DNA from: Hyphomicrobiales bacterium
GTDB lineage: Bacteria > Pseudomonadota > Alphaproteobacteria > Rhizobiales > Devosiaceae
DNA length: 34,576 bases
NCBI GenBank assembly: GCA_028290345.1
Contig: JAQGKB010000315.1
Location: 1-34,576, forward strand
Direction of reading: 5' to 3'
How positions within the stretch are numbered: position 1 is the first letter of the stretch; the number at the start of each line of letters is the position of its first letter. Positions 24,758 through 33,491 of the stretch are shown here, piece after piece. Both the position numbers and the translations under genes were made by a program. Under the pieces are notes generated by a model that saw only the letters and a list, made by a program, of their open reading frames with translations, had not been told where the DNA came from and searched no databases.

Positions 24758-24892
24758 ATGGACCACGTCGCGAGGTTCAAAGGTCTCATCGGTGAAATGA
24801 GGCTGGATGGCCGCTATCGAACCTTTATCGCCGGCGCGTTCCCGACTGCGCTGTGGCATGCGCCGGACGGCCAGGGCAGCGGTCGATCTTAG
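24758..24892 (+). pseudogene. hemA: 5-aminolevulinate synthase (hemA) N-terminal remnant
   Basis: A 44-codon frame whose product closely resembles the first 45-50 residues of alphaproteobacterial 5-aminolevulinate synthase (about 400 residues): MDH start, GRYRTFI at 18-24, GAFP at 26-29 and ALWHAPDG at 31-38. In the intact enzyme GRYRTFI is followed by roughly DIERRKGAFPKAMW, so about five residues are missing here, and the frame stops where the rest of the enzyme should begin. Nothing downstream (24893-24965) looks like later parts of the enzyme. An AGGA about 7 nt before the ATG remains. The gene appears truncated, leaving its regulator in place. Confidence 0.7.
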
Positions 24893-24965
24893 GCTCTCCT
24901 ACCCAAGCGACGCTGGGGCTTCTGGCAAACATGCCGACCAACGAAATTTGTGAAAGGCGCTGCTT

Positions 24966-25514
24966 TCAATCGAACGGGCCGAGTAGCCATTTGAACACTA
25001 CTTGATGCCCTGGCCCACGCCAGAATTCGAAGGCAGCGGGGGATTTCGACACGGCAGTTGCGAACTCAGCCAACTCCGAAATTGCCATGCCCCGCGCGCC
25101 CGCAAAGGTTACCTCCGAGAACGCCGAAATCTGCCGCAACGTCGCGGCGGCCCGCGCGGCGTGACGCTTTGCCGCCTCCTGCTTGCCTTCCCGGATCTTC
25201 ACACCGGACGCGGCGAGAAGGATAAGACCTTTGTAGAGCAGGCGAGACTGCGGGTCAGCCTTTGCCCCTTGCCACAATGCCTCCCAAGCCTCATGCGCCT
25301 CCCAGTAGTAGCCATGGTTGAAGAGATCGACGCCCCACAGGAATGCCTCCGAACCCAGACCTGCCTCAACGGACACTTCCGGTTGTTCAATCCCATAGCT
25401 GTGCCCATGGGGATGCCGGACGGGATGCGGATATCGACCGGGCAAGTAGGCGTAAGCCGGAAACGGTCGATTGGGTAAGAGGCGAGGACGCGGAGCGGTC
25501 AACAACGCGATCAT
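24966..25514 (-). CDS. DUF309 domain protein
   Basis: A protein of up to 182 residues. The C-terminal two thirds match DUF309, a small all-helical domain: FNHGYYWEAHEAWEALW at about residues 65-81, then LLYKGLILLAASGVKIREG and a helix with RHAARAAATLRQ. The N-terminus is Pro/Arg/His-rich (PGRYPHPVRHPHG), as in other bacterial members. Function is not known. It is convergent with the hemA remnant (73 bp gap) and has no obvious operon partner. The exact start is uncertain. Confidence 0.82.
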   Translation of the reverse strand: MIALLTAPRPRLLPNRPFPAYAYLPGRYPHPVRHPHGHSYGIEQPEVSVEAGLGSEAFLWGVDLFNHGYYWEAHEAWEALWQGAKADPQSRLLYKGLILLAASGVKIREGKQEAAKRHAARAAATLRQISAFSEVTFAGARGMAISELAEFATAVSKSPAAFEFWRGPGHQVVFKWLLGPFD

Positions 25515-25946
25515 GCAGCAGCTTTCGGTAAACGCGCGGGCTTGGGCCGCAGTGTAGCTTGCTTTTCAAAGAGGCGTAGCGCCTCGTCGTGAAAACGTGC
25601 TTGGTCGCTACACCGCCAGCAATTCGCCGCCCGAAACGGCCTTCGATCGTCAGGTAAGCCGCGCGTCCCATGGCCGGAGAACGGCGCGAGCAATACGGGT
25701 AAACTGAAGTCCATCACAGCGCGCTTCCCGGCCTGCCCAAAATATATGCACTCAGCGCAAAAATGGGTGCAGTTTAAGCAATCTGGCCTATATTTCCTGG
25801 CGAAAGCGGCCATATTGTTCAAGGGCGGCGTGCCCATTGCCGGAGGGACGAACCGGAATGACCACTTTGAGCGACGAACTTTTCTGGCTACCCTAATTCA
25901 TCTTATGTAACATAAACCTTGCTTTAATTCACTAAAAGTCATATGT
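25515..25946. other. 432-bp intergenic stretch
   Basis: Between the DUF309 gene (minus) and the ROK regulator (plus). A minus-strand frame (25837-25511) has no recognisable domain and overlaps the DUF309 start. A short plus-strand frame at 25858-25896 is too small to judge. A small hairpin GAGGCG-TAG-CGCCTC lies at 25571-25585. The right end is AT-rich and contains a palindrome (25903-25915) just ahead of the ROK gene. Nothing else could be supported. Confidence 0.6.
25903..25915. promoter_or_regulatory. Candidate ROK/NagC-type operator
   Basis: TTATGT-A-ACATAA is a perfect inverted repeat with 6-bp arms, 31 bp before the ROK regulator start. Its TTAt.t...a.aTAA shape recalls the TTATTT/AAATAA half-sites of NagC/Mlc. 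A role in autoregulation of the ROK-cutC unit is inferred. Confidence 0.5.
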
Positions 25947-27152
25947 ATGGGCGATATCAAGTCATCCATTCATCAATTGGACGGTTCTTTGCTTACCCCT
26001 TCCAAGCGCGCGATCCTTGAAACTCTGATCGAACGCGGCCCCCAGAGCCGAGCTGCAATTGCTGAAACTTTAGGCCTCAGCCGCGCCGCTCTTTCCGGGT
26101 TGAGCGGCGAGTTGATCGAGGCTGGAATTCTGCGCGAGGCAGAGACCAGTCATGATTCCAGCAGGCTCGGACGCCCGTCCATTCTGCTCGAACTCAACGC
26201 CGATCACGGCTATTTCGTCGGCGTGTCCATCGAACAGGTTAACTGCCCGATGGTGCTGGCCGATTTGCATGGCAATGTCATTGCCCAGCTTGCCTTGCCC
26301 ACCGCGCATGAGCCGGAAGAATTCGCCACCATCATTGCCGATGGCCTGACCAAACTGCTGACCAACGCCAAGATCGCGCGCAAGAACGTTCTGGGGCTCA
26401 GCGTCGTGCTGTCCGGCTTTGTCAATCACAGTCAGGATATCTGCCTGCAATCGGCCATCCTGGGATGGCACGAAGTGCCGCTGGCGCGGATGGTGGAAGA
26501 CAAGGTGGGCATTCCGACTTCGCTTGAAAACAATGCCAATGCCGCCGCCGTCGGCGAGAAGCTGTTCGGGCGTGGGCGCGAAGCGATCAATTTCAGCGTC
26601 GTCACTTTTGGCGAAAGCATTGGCTGCGCCCATTACATCGACGGCAAGTTGTACCGTGGCCATGGAGGCGGCGCCGGGGAGCTGGCCCATTGCACCATCG
26701 AGATCGACGGCGTGCCCTGCCGCTGCGGCAAGCGCGGTTGCCTCGACACGATCGCCTCGCAGCACGCAGTGGTTGCGGCGGCGCGTGAAGCGGGCCTTGC
26801 CGCCACCACCCCGCAACAGATCGAGGACCTTGCCAAAACCGGCAATCCGTCGGCGATCCGCATCCTGCATCGCGCCGGCCATGCGCTGGGGCTGGCCATT
26901 TCCCACCTCATTCAGCTCAACAATCCGGAACGGATCGTTATCGCCTCGGTCAATGGCACACTTGGCAGCCTGTTTCGCACGGTCACTGGACAGGCCATCG
27001 ATGCCTATGTGCTGCCCCAGCTCGGCTCGATGAGCGATATCCGTTTCGACGACGTCAACGAAATTTTCTGGGCTCGGGGCGCGGCCGCTATTGCCGCGCA
27101 TGGGTACCTCGTGGGCGCGGGCAGCGCCAAGGGAAAAAGAGACGCCGCGTAA
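25947..27152 (+). CDS. ROK-family transcriptional regulator (NagC/XylR/Mlc-like)
   Basis: A 401-residue protein with an N-terminal MarR-like helix-turn-helix (about 18-62, RAAIAETLGLSRAALSGLS) and a ROK domain. The ROK zinc site is complete: His248, Cys258, Cys260, Cys265 (GELAHC, CRCGKRGC). Sugar-kinase features are degenerate: the phosphate loop DxGxT is VSIEQVN (93-99) and the catalytic Asp of ENDAN is Asn196 (LENNANAA), so it should bind but not phosphorylate a sugar. Of two close ATGs (25943 and 25947) only 25947 is in frame; the ribosome-binding site is weak. It precedes cutC by 89 bp. Probable regulator of nearby amino-sugar or peptide uptake. Confidence 0.92.
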   Translation: MGDIKSSIHQLDGSLLTPSKRAILETLIERGPQSRAAIAETLGLSRAALSGLSGELIEAGILREAETSHDSSRLGRPSILLELNADHGYFVGVSIEQVNCPMVLADLHGNVIAQLALPTAHEPEEFATIIADGLTKLLTNAKIARKNVLGLSVVLSGFVNHSQDICLQSAILGWHEVPLARMVEDKVGIPTSLENNANAAAVGEKLFGRGREAINFSVVTFGESIGCAHYIDGKLYRGHGGGAGELAHCTIEIDGVPCRCGKRGCLDTIASQHAVVAAAREAGLAATTPQQIEDLAKTGNPSAIRILHRAGHALGLAISHLIQLNNPERIVIASVNGTLGSLFRTVTGQAIDAYVLPQLGSMSDIRFDDVNEIFWARGAAAIAAHGYLVGAGSAKGKRDAA

Positions 27153-27241
27153 AGGACCGCGTGATCGGGTTCGATGGCGGCCGACGACATCGCATGGTGC
27201 GACTCGTTGACGAGTGCACCGGCAAAAGGAGATTCAAGACA

Positions 27242-28039
27242 ATGAGCAGCAGCATGGCGAATTTGGCATCCGGCGACGCTTCCCCGGTTCCAGCAGGACT
27301 GCCGGTCATCGAAATCTGCGTCGAGGGGCTTGATGGACTGCTCGCGGCCCAGCGCGGCGGCGCGGACCGTGCCGAGCTTTGTGCAAGCCTCATCGAAGGC
27401 GGCATCACGCCAAGCTATGGCACCGTCATGCAGGCGCTCAAGCTTGCCACGATCCCGTTCTACACGATCATCCGCCCGCGCGGCGGGGATTTCCACTATT
27501 CGGAAGCCGAGTTTGCTTCCATGCTCGACGATGTCGAAGCACTGCGCGCGATGGGGGCGCCGGGCATCGTCATCGGCTGCCTGACGGCGGATGGGGCCAT
27601 CGACGAGCCGCGCATGAAGGCGCTGATCGACCGTGCCGGCGACATGCAGGTCACCTGCCATCGCGCTTTCGACATGACCGCCGAACCGCGCGAGGCGCTG
27701 GAAGCGCTGATCCGTTGCGGCGTGCACCGTGTGCTTACAAGCGGCCAGCGCAACACCGCCCTTGAAGGGGCGGAACTGTTGAAGGCGCTTGTAGAACAGG
27801 CCGGAGACCGCATCATCATCATGGGTTGCGGCAAGCTCTCCGCCGTCACTATCGGCGAAGTGCGGCGGTTGACCGGGCTGAAGGAGATGCATTTTTCTGC
27901 ACCCGCCCAGAAGCTGAGCGCCATGATCTATCGCAATCCCAATGTCGGCATGGGTGGCACCGATTTCGACCGTGAATATCGCACCACCGTTACCGACCCC
28001 GATATTGTGCGCGCCACCATCACGGCGGCGCGGGCCTAG
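27242..28039 (+). CDS. cutC: CutC family protein
   Basis: A 265-residue TIM-barrel protein of the CutC family: IEICVEGLDGLLAAQRGGA and DRAELCASLIEGGITPS near the start, TIIRPRGGDFHYS (75-87), MQVTCHRAFDMT (135-146) and VHRVLTSGQRNTA (161-173). CutC was named for copper tolerance in E. coli, but that role is disputed and an enzymatic function is likely. AAGGAG 10 nt before the ATG at 27242 supports the start; the frame is open to 27161. It is downstream of a ROK regulator and ends before a strong terminator, so the two genes probably form one unit. Confidence 0.92.
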   Translation: MSSSMANLASGDASPVPAGLPVIEICVEGLDGLLAAQRGGADRAELCASLIEGGITPSYGTVMQALKLATIPFYTIIRPRGGDFHYSEAEFASMLDDVEALRAMGAPGIVIGCLTADGAIDEPRMKALIDRAGDMQVTCHRAFDMTAEPREALEALIRCGVHRVLTSGQRNTALEGAELLKALVEQAGDRIIIMGCGKLSAVTIGEVRRLTGLKEMHFSAPAQKLSAMIYRNPNVGMGGTDFDREYRTTVTDPDIVRATITAARA

Positions 28040-28078
28040 AATTATCGGGGACTGTCGGATTTCCCTGATGCTCTAACG

Positions 28079-28112
28079 AAAAAGGGGCGCGGCGAATGCG
28101 GCGCCCCTTTTT
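28079..28112. terminator. Bidirectional rho-independent terminator
   Basis: AAAAAGGGGCGC (28079-28090) pairs perfectly with GCGCCCCTTTTT (28101-28112) around a 10-nt loop. A-tract and T-tract flank a 7-bp GC stem, so it works in both directions. It lies between the cutC stop (28039, plus) and the stop of the convergent ATPase gene (28131, minus). Confidence 0.92.
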
Positions 28113-28130
28113 CATTTCGGCGGAAAATCC

Positions 28131-29144
28131 TTACGTCAGCTCGGTGCGAATGCAGGCCGAGACGTGGTTTTCCCCCACCGTGACTCGCGGCGGCACCACA
28201 TCAGCGCAGGCATCGATGGCATAAGGGCAGCGCGTGCGGAAAACGCACCCGGACGGCGGATTGATCGGGCTGGGGATATCGCCTTCCAGCAGAATACGCT
28301 CCTTCCTGATCGTCGGATCGACCCGTGGAATGGCCGACAGCAGCGCCTTGGTATAGGGATGGCGCGGCCGCGAATAGAGCGCCGCCTTGGGCGCGATCTC
28401 CATGATCCGGCCGAGATACATCACGATCACCCGGTCGCAGAGGTGCTCCACCACCGCCAGGTCATGGGCTACGAACAGCATCGTCAGCCCGAGACTAGTC
28501 TGCAAATCCTGGATCAGGTTGACGATCTGCGCCTGCACGGAGACGTCCAGCGCCGAAACCGGCTCGTCGGCCACGATGAACTCGGGATCCACCGCCAACG
28601 CCCTCGCAATGCCGATGCGCTGGCGCTGCCCGCCCGAGAACTCGTGCGGATACCGAGCCATGGCATCGGCGCCCAAACCGACCTGCTCCAGCAGATGCGT
28701 GATCCGCCCCGGCCGTTCCGCCCGCGTCCCAAGCCGGTGGATCGACAGCGCCTCCCCGATGATCGCCCCCACCGATTTGCGCGGGTCGAGGCTGGCATAG
28801 GGGTCCTGGAAGATGAACTGCATCCGCCGCCGATAAGGCTGGAACTCCGCCGCCGTTAGCGCCGCCACGTCCACGCCGTCGAAAACCACTTCGCCCCCCG
28901 TCGGTTTCACCAGCCGCAGGATCGAGCGCCCAATCGTCGTCTTGCCTGAGCCGGATTCCCCCACCAGCCCCACCACCTCGCCCCGCGAAATGTCGAAGCT
29001 GACATCATCCACAGCCCGCACCGCGCCACCCTTTGGCCGCAGCAGCCCTCCCCCGATGGCAAAATGCGTCTTCAAGTTGCGAATCGAAAGCAAAGGCTTA
29101 TCCGCATCGGGCCCAACCATCGCAGCATCGCCGGCAGTACTCAT
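28131..29144 (-). CDS. Peptide-type ABC transporter ATP-binding protein (DppF/OppF type)
   Basis: A 337-residue ABC ATPase: Walker A GESGSGKT (62-69), Q-loop FIFQDPYASLDPR, signature FSGGQRQR, Walker B FIVADEP, H-loop FVAHD, and the C-terminal oligo_HPY extension with GCVFRTRCPYAIDAC. The ATG at 29144 overlaps the stop of the preceding ATPase gene (ATGA), and an AGAGGTGG precedes it; a longer open frame to 29264 is inside that gene. It is the last gene of a minus-strand unit with an OppD-like ATPase and an M81 metallopeptidase, and probably serves the permeases encoded at 33492 onward on the other strand. Confidence 0.92.
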   Translation of the reverse strand: MSTAGDAAMVGPDADKPLLSIRNLKTHFAIGGGLLRPKGGAVRAVDDVSFDISRGEVVGLVGESGSGKTTIGRSILRLVKPTGGEVVFDGVDVAALTAAEFQPYRRRMQFIFQDPYASLDPRKSVGAIIGEALSIHRLGTRAERPGRITHLLEQVGLGADAMARYPHEFSGGQRQRIGIARALAVDPEFIVADEPVSALDVSVQAQIVNLIQDLQTSLGLTMLFVAHDLAVVEHLCDRVIVMYLGRIMEIAPKAALYSRPRHPYTKALLSAIPRVDPTIRKERILLEGDIPSPINPPSGCVFRTRCPYAIDACADVVPPRVTVGENHVSACIRTELT

Positions 29145-30205
29145 GACGCCACCTCTTGCCAGCGGATGCACCGCGCAGCCTGCCCGCCCCCCGTGTCGAG
29201 CAAGGGCGGCATCTCCGCCCGGCAGGCATCGATCGCATGGGTGCATCGTGCCGCGAACAGGCACCCCGCCGGCCGGTTGCGCGGGTCGGGCACATTGCCG
29301 GGAATGGCGTAGAGGCGCTTCGGCCCCTCCTCTTCCCCGCTCCGCCGCCGTGCGCCGGGCACGCTGTTGAGCAGCCCGATGGTATAGGGGTGCTTGGGCC
29401 GCGTCAGGACGGAGACCACGTCCCCTTCCTCGACGATCAGCCCGCCATACATCACCGCCACCCGCTCCGCGACCTCCGCCACCACGCCCAGATCATGGGT
29501 GATGAACAGGATCGACATGCCGATCTCGCGCTGCAGCCGCTTCATCAGGTCGAGAATTTGAGCCTGGATAGTCACGTCCAGCGCCGTCGTCGGCTCGTCC
29601 GCGATCAACAGCGTCGGCCGGCAGCTCAGCGCCATCGCCACCATGACGCGCTGGCGCATGCCGCCCGACATTTGGTGCGGATAGTCGTCGACGCGCTTCT
29701 CGGCGGCGGAAATTCCCACCACCTTGAGCATGTCGATGGCCGCTTTGCGCGCCGCCGGGCGTGAAAGCTTTTGGTGCAGCACCACCGACTCGGCGATCTG
29801 GTCGCCCACGGTAAACACGGGGTTGAGCGAGGTCATCGGCTCCTGGAAGATCATCGAAATGTCGTTGCCGCGGATCTTGCGCATCTCTGCTTCCGACGCG
29901 ACGCGCAGGTCCTGCGTCCGCCCGTCCTTGCTGCGGAACGCCATCACCCCGTCCACCACCTTGCCATGAGCCTTGTCGAGCAGCGCCATGATCGAAAGGC
30001 TGGTGACGCTCTTGCCCGACCCGGATTCCCCAACGACGGCCAGTGTCTCGCCCGGCGCGATGTCGAAGGAAACCCCATCCACCGATTTGACCAGACCGCG
30101 ATCTGTGTCGAAATAGGTCTTGAGATTGCGCACCCGCAGAACCGGATAACCTGCGCCGCTGTCTGGCATCGTCACGAATTCGGTCTCCTGCATCGGGTCG
30201 CCCAT
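29141..30205 (-). CDS. Peptide-type ABC transporter ATP-binding protein (DppD/OppD type)
   Basis: An ABC ATPase of about 354 residues: Walker A GESGSGKS (59-66), IFQEPMTSLNP Q-loop, signature MSGGMRQR, Walker B LLIADEPT and the C-terminal Cys motif GCLFAARCTHAIDAC. The start is uncertain: ATG at 30205 (AGG 7 nt upstream), ATG at 30193, or GTG at 30175 with AGGAG 9 nt upstream. The open frame to 30316 overlaps the previous gene and is not used. It lies about 56 bp after the M81 peptidase gene and overlaps the DppF-like gene by 4 bp. Confidence 0.9.
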   Translation of the reverse strand: MGDPMQETEFVTMPDSGAGYPVLRVRNLKTYFDTDRGLVKSVDGVSFDIAPGETLAVVGESGSGKSVTSLSIMALLDKAHGKVVDGVMAFRSKDGRTQDLRVASEAEMRKIRGNDISMIFQEPMTSLNPVFTVGDQIAESVVLHQKLSRPAARKAAIDMLKVVGISAAEKRVDDYPHQMSGGMRQRVMVAMALSCRPTLLIADEPTTALDVTIQAQILDLMKRLQREIGMSILFITHDLGVVAEVAERVAVMYGGLIVEEGDVVSVLTRPKHPYTIGLLNSVPGARRRSGEEEGPKRLYAIPGNVPDPRNRPAGCLFAARCTHAIDACRAEMPPLLDTGGGQAARCIRWQEVAS

Positions 30206-30261
30206 CCTGTGGCCTAGCTGAAAAATCCTTGCACCGGCAGCGAGCCGGCGCAGGGCAGTGG

Positions 30262-31710
30262 TCAGGAAACGAGCCTGGCGAGCGAGCGCCTGGAGAACAC
30301 CGCCCTGGGTATCCATTCCGGCTCCGCCACGATCGGAAAGGTTGGTACCACCATGCGCTTGCGCACCCGGATGGTGTCGTTCTGCGTCACGGCCCCATCC
30401 GACAGGATCATGAAATTGGGATTGGCGATCGGCTCCAGCTCGGGCGAGAGATAGCCGGATTTGACCAGCACCGTATCGGCCTTGAGCGGATCGAGCCCCA
30501 GCCGGGCGAAATCAGCGATATTGTGATAGGGTCGCCGCCGCGCCGAGACGACGATATCGACGCCCCCGACCCGCACCACCGCCTCGCGCTCCATCGGCTC
30601 GCTCGTCTCCACCAGCGTGACGACTTCCGCATTGACCCCGACCGACATGGACTTGAGATCGAGCGCCCCGCCGATCTTGAGGTCGACCAGCGCCCCAACG
30701 CCCGCCGCATAGGCTTTTTCCACCGCCGGCCGGTCCATCACGCCCGCCACGATCGTGTTGGTCAGCCCGTGCTTGAGCACCTCTGCCAGCACGTCGCCCC
30801 GGTCGCCGACGCCGCCGGCCGTGGGATTGTCCCCCGAATCCGCCAGGATTACCGGATGCGTCCTGCTCGCCTTGGCCAGCGCCACGCCCTCCTCGATCGT
30901 GCCCACCGGCACCGGATAGATGCATTCGTGCCGGGCATCCCAATAAGTCTGCGCCAGCTTGAGCGCCTCGCGCTCCAGTACGTCCCTGTCCATGCCGGTG
31001 AACACCGAGCAGGCCGTGGCGCGCGGCTCGTCCGCCGACCGGTACCCCACCTGCAGCGACGCATCCCACACGCCGTGCAGCGCATCGACTGCCGGCAGGC
31101 TCTCGTAGATCGATTTGGCCGGCTCGTAGCGCGTGCTGGTCCGCTCGCCGCCCATCAGCATCGGCACCTTGACCCAAGCGATCAGCGGCCGCTCGCCCGT
31201 CGTCAGCGCGTGGTTGAGCATCTTGAGCGAGCGCAACTGCGTTTCGGGCACGTCGATATGGGGCGCCGTCCGGTAGGTCGAGAAGATGTCGATGGCATCG
31301 AGGATCTTCTGGGACACATTGCCATGCAGGTCGTAGCTGACGGCGATCACGCAATCTTCGCCCACCACTTCGCGGGCCGAAGCCAGCCAGTCGCCCTCGG
31401 CATCTTCCATGCCCTCGACGAACACCGCCCCATGCATGGCCAGGTACAACCCGTCGAGCGGCATCTGCGCCTGAAGGCGCGCCAGGAAGTCGGCCTTGAA
31501 ATTTTCGTAGGTATCCCGCGCCACCGGCCCGCCCGGCACGGCTCTTGCATAAAAGGTAGGGAGGTAGGTCGCTTGATACGCCTTCAGAACCGAGAAATAC
31601 GCTTGACCCAGAATTTCGTCGCCACGCCAGATGACAAAGTCCCTCTCTTCGATCTTGACCGGATTGTATGTGCAGCATTCCACATGCAGCCCTCCTACGG
31701 CAACGCGCAT
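30262..31710 (-). CDS. M81 family metallopeptidase (MlrC/microcystinase C-like)
   Basis: A 482-residue protein of the M81 family. Metal-binding candidates are His9 and Glu11 (GLHVECCTYNP, a variant of the usual HETNTF), Asp127 and His129 (YDLHGN), and Arg147/His151/Asp153 (YRTAPHID). MlrC cleaves linearised microcystin products, and relatives elsewhere are linked to dipeptide-type importers, so it probably processes imported peptides or peptide-like compounds. No signal peptide; cytoplasmic. The ATG at 31710 lies 8-9 nt after AAAGGG; an in-frame GTG at 31719 is too close to that site. It is first in the minus-strand unit, divergent from the binding-protein gene at 31869. Confidence 0.9.
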   Translation of the reverse strand: MRVAVGGLHVECCTYNPVKIEERDFVIWRGDEILGQAYFSVLKAYQATYLPTFYARAVPGGPVARDTYENFKADFLARLQAQMPLDGLYLAMHGAVFVEGMEDAEGDWLASAREVVGEDCVIAVSYDLHGNVSQKILDAIDIFSTYRTAPHIDVPETQLRSLKMLNHALTTGERPLIAWVKVPMLMGGERTSTRYEPAKSIYESLPAVDALHGVWDASLQVGYRSADEPRATACSVFTGMDRDVLEREALKLAQTYWDARHECIYPVPVGTIEEGVALAKASRTHPVILADSGDNPTAGGVGDRGDVLAEVLKHGLTNTIVAGVMDRPAVEKAYAAGVGALVDLKIGGALDLKSMSVGVNAEVVTLVETSEPMEREAVVRVGGVDIVVSARRRPYHNIADFARLGLDPLKADTVLVKSGYLSPELEPIANPNFMILSDGAVTQNDTIRVRKRMVVPTFPIVAEPEWIPRAVFSRRSLARLVS

Positions 31711-31868
31711 AAACGACACCCTTTCGTTCCCTCATTTCACCGTGCGGCCTCGACCCACATGGCTACTAAATTATCATTTGACAGTTAGTTCACAATTTGA
31801 GCAAAGTCAACCAAAGTGGATGCAACAGGGCTTGTGAGGCGATGGGCATCGGCTAAGGAAAAAACTAA
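31711..31868. promoter_or_regulatory. Divergent promoter region for the split peptide importer
   Basis: 158 bp separate the divergent M81 gene and binding-protein gene. The centre (31766-31805) is AT-rich compared with the flanks. TTGACA at 31778-31783 is a possible plus-strand -35 box, but no good -10 follows at 17 bp; on the minus strand TTGTGA followed 16 bp later by TAATTT is a weak promoter candidate. No clear operator palindrome was found. Confidence 0.35.
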
Positions 31869-33437
31869 ATGCAACGGAGTGCCAAGGTGAGATTTAATCT
31901 GCTTTCGACTCGAAGCCGCCAGCTTACATTGGCGCTCGCTGTAACCATGGCCGCCCTGATGGGCGGCACGGCCTATGCCCAATCCGTACTCACAGTGCTG
32001 CAGGCCGAAGCGCCGCGCTCGATGGATCCGGGCGATCACACGGCTTCGGTCACCTCGACCATTCTCGAGCCGATGTATGAAGGCCTCGTCCTGCGCAACA
32101 AGGACCTCAAGATCGCCCCGTCCCTCGCCACCGAGTGGACCAATTCGGAAGCCGGCAAGGTGTGGACCTTCAAGCTGCGCCCTGGCGTCAAATTCCATGA
32201 CGGCACCCCCTTCAACGCCGAGGCCGTCGTCCACAGTTTCGCGCGCTTCCTCGACAAGGGTCGCGGCCTCGCCGCCGCCGGCCGCATCACCGCCGTCATC
32301 GCCTCGATCAAGGCCATCGACGACACCACCGTCGAATTCACCCTCAAGGCCCCCTATTCCGGGTTCCTGACGCTCCTCACCACCAATACCGCAAAGATCG
32401 TCGGCGAAAAGGCCGACGTAGCCGGCAAGCTCGGCACTGTTCCCGTCGGCACCGGCGCCTTCAAGTTCGTCGAGTGGAAGTCGGGCGAATACGTCCTCGA
32501 AGCCCGCAACGACAGTTATTGGGGCGCTAAGCCCAGCATGGACGAGCTCAAGTTCACCTGGTCGGGCGAGGCCTCGGTGCTCTCCATGTCGGTCCAGGCC
32601 GGCAATGCCGACGTCGTCTATCCACTGCCGCCGACCTTCGCACCCACGGTCAAGAACAATCCGGACCTCAAGCTCCTCAATACCGAAGGGTCCTTCGTCT
32701 ACTGGATGTCGCTCAACACCAAGCTCAAGCCCCTCGATGACGTCAAGGTCCGACAGGCCCTGAACTTCGCCACCGATCGCGGCGCCCTCGTCGCTGCGCT
32801 CCTGCGCGGTTACGGCACGGCGGCCAATTCCCCGCTCGCCCCCACCAACCCCTTCTACGACAAGTCGCTGGCGACCTATACCTACGATCCCGCAAAAGCC
32901 AAGGCGCTGCTCTCCGAAGCCGGCCTGCCCAACGGCTTCACCATGACCACCGCGGTCGCCCAGCGCGACGCGCCCATCGCCGAAGCGCTCCAGGGCATGT
33001 GGGCCAAGATCGGCGTCACCCTCGAAATCCGCAACCAGGAAAGCGGCGTCTGGTCCAAGACCGCCTTCGCCGACCCGGCGGGCAAGCAAGCCGACAACCT
33101 CGCTTCCACCATCGCCTCCTGGTCGAGCGGCAGCTTCAACCCCGATCTGCAGCTGCGCCCGCTCTACGCGACCGCGAGCTGGTCCCCCGGCGGCGCCAAT
33201 CTCGGCTTCTTCAGCGATCCGCACCTAGATGAGCTGATCAACAAAGGCGCCGCCGAGATCGACGATGCCAAGGCCAAGGTCATCTATAACGAGGCCCAGA
33301 AGCTCATCAACGAGGAGGCGCCCCACGTTCTCCTCTATTCCCGCCGCGATCTCGTCGCCACCAGCGCCAAGGTCTCCAATGTCTGGATGACCCCCGGCGG
33401 CGTCGTCACCGTCCAATACGCCATCAAGGCGAAATAA
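31869..33437 (+). CDS. Peptide-type ABC transporter substrate-binding protein, family 5
   Basis: A 522-residue DppA/OppA-type periplasmic protein. The signal peptide has basic residues up to Arg17, a hydrophobic core (19-32) and a likely cleavage site after residue 37 (TAYA-QS). Family landmarks are MDPGDHTAS, LATEWTNSE, VKFHDGTPFNAEAVVHSF and DVKVRQALNFATDR. An AAGGAA about 8 nt before the ATG supports the start. It is followed by a GC-rich hairpin and then two permease genes; the cognate ATPases are most likely those at 28131-30205 on the opposite strand. The ligand is unknown; peptide or peptide-like is favoured by the M81 enzyme. Confidence 0.93.
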   Translation: MQRSAKVRFNLLSTRSRQLTLALAVTMAALMGGTAYAQSVLTVLQAEAPRSMDPGDHTASVTSTILEPMYEGLVLRNKDLKIAPSLATEWTNSEAGKVWTFKLRPGVKFHDGTPFNAEAVVHSFARFLDKGRGLAAAGRITAVIASIKAIDDTTVEFTLKAPYSGFLTLLTTNTAKIVGEKADVAGKLGTVPVGTGAFKFVEWKSGEYVLEARNDSYWGAKPSMDELKFTWSGEASVLSMSVQAGNADVVYPLPPTFAPTVKNNPDLKLLNTEGSFVYWMSLNTKLKPLDDVKVRQALNFATDRGALVAALLRGYGTAANSPLAPTNPFYDKSLATYTYDPAKAKALLSEAGLPNGFTMTTAVAQRDAPIAEALQGMWAKIGVTLEIRNQESGVWSKTAFADPAGKQADNLASTIASWSSGSFNPDLQLRPLYATASWSPGGANLGFFSDPHLDELINKGAAEIDDAKAKVIYNEAQKLINEEAPHVLLYSRRDLVATSAKVSNVWMTPGGVVTVQYAIKAK

Positions 33438-33443
33438 GGTCTT

Positions 33444-33466
33444 GGGGCCGGCGCTCTTCCGGCCCC
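33444..33466 (+). terminator. Intercistronic hairpin after the binding-protein gene
   Basis: GGGGCCGG (33444-33451) and CCGGCCCC (33459-33466) form a perfect 8-bp stem with a 7-nt loop, followed by the pyrimidine-rich TCTCTGTCTT. It lies 6 bp after the binding-protein stop and 25 bp before the permease start. Probably a partial terminator or RNA-protecting stem. Confidence 0.7.
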
Positions 33467-33491
33467 TCTCTGTCTTGAGCCCGGGCGGTCG

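Noticed and set aside
25511..25837. 108-codon minus-strand frame containing several Cys residues (CLNCTHFCAEC)
   Set aside because: The Cys cluster looked like a metal site, but the rest has no domain, the frame overlaps the DUF309 start and no ribosome-binding site is visible.
30229..31788. 519-codon plus-strand frame opposite the M81 gene
   Set aside because: Antisense to a gene with family motifs; composition (His/Arg/Gln-rich) is that of a shadow frame.
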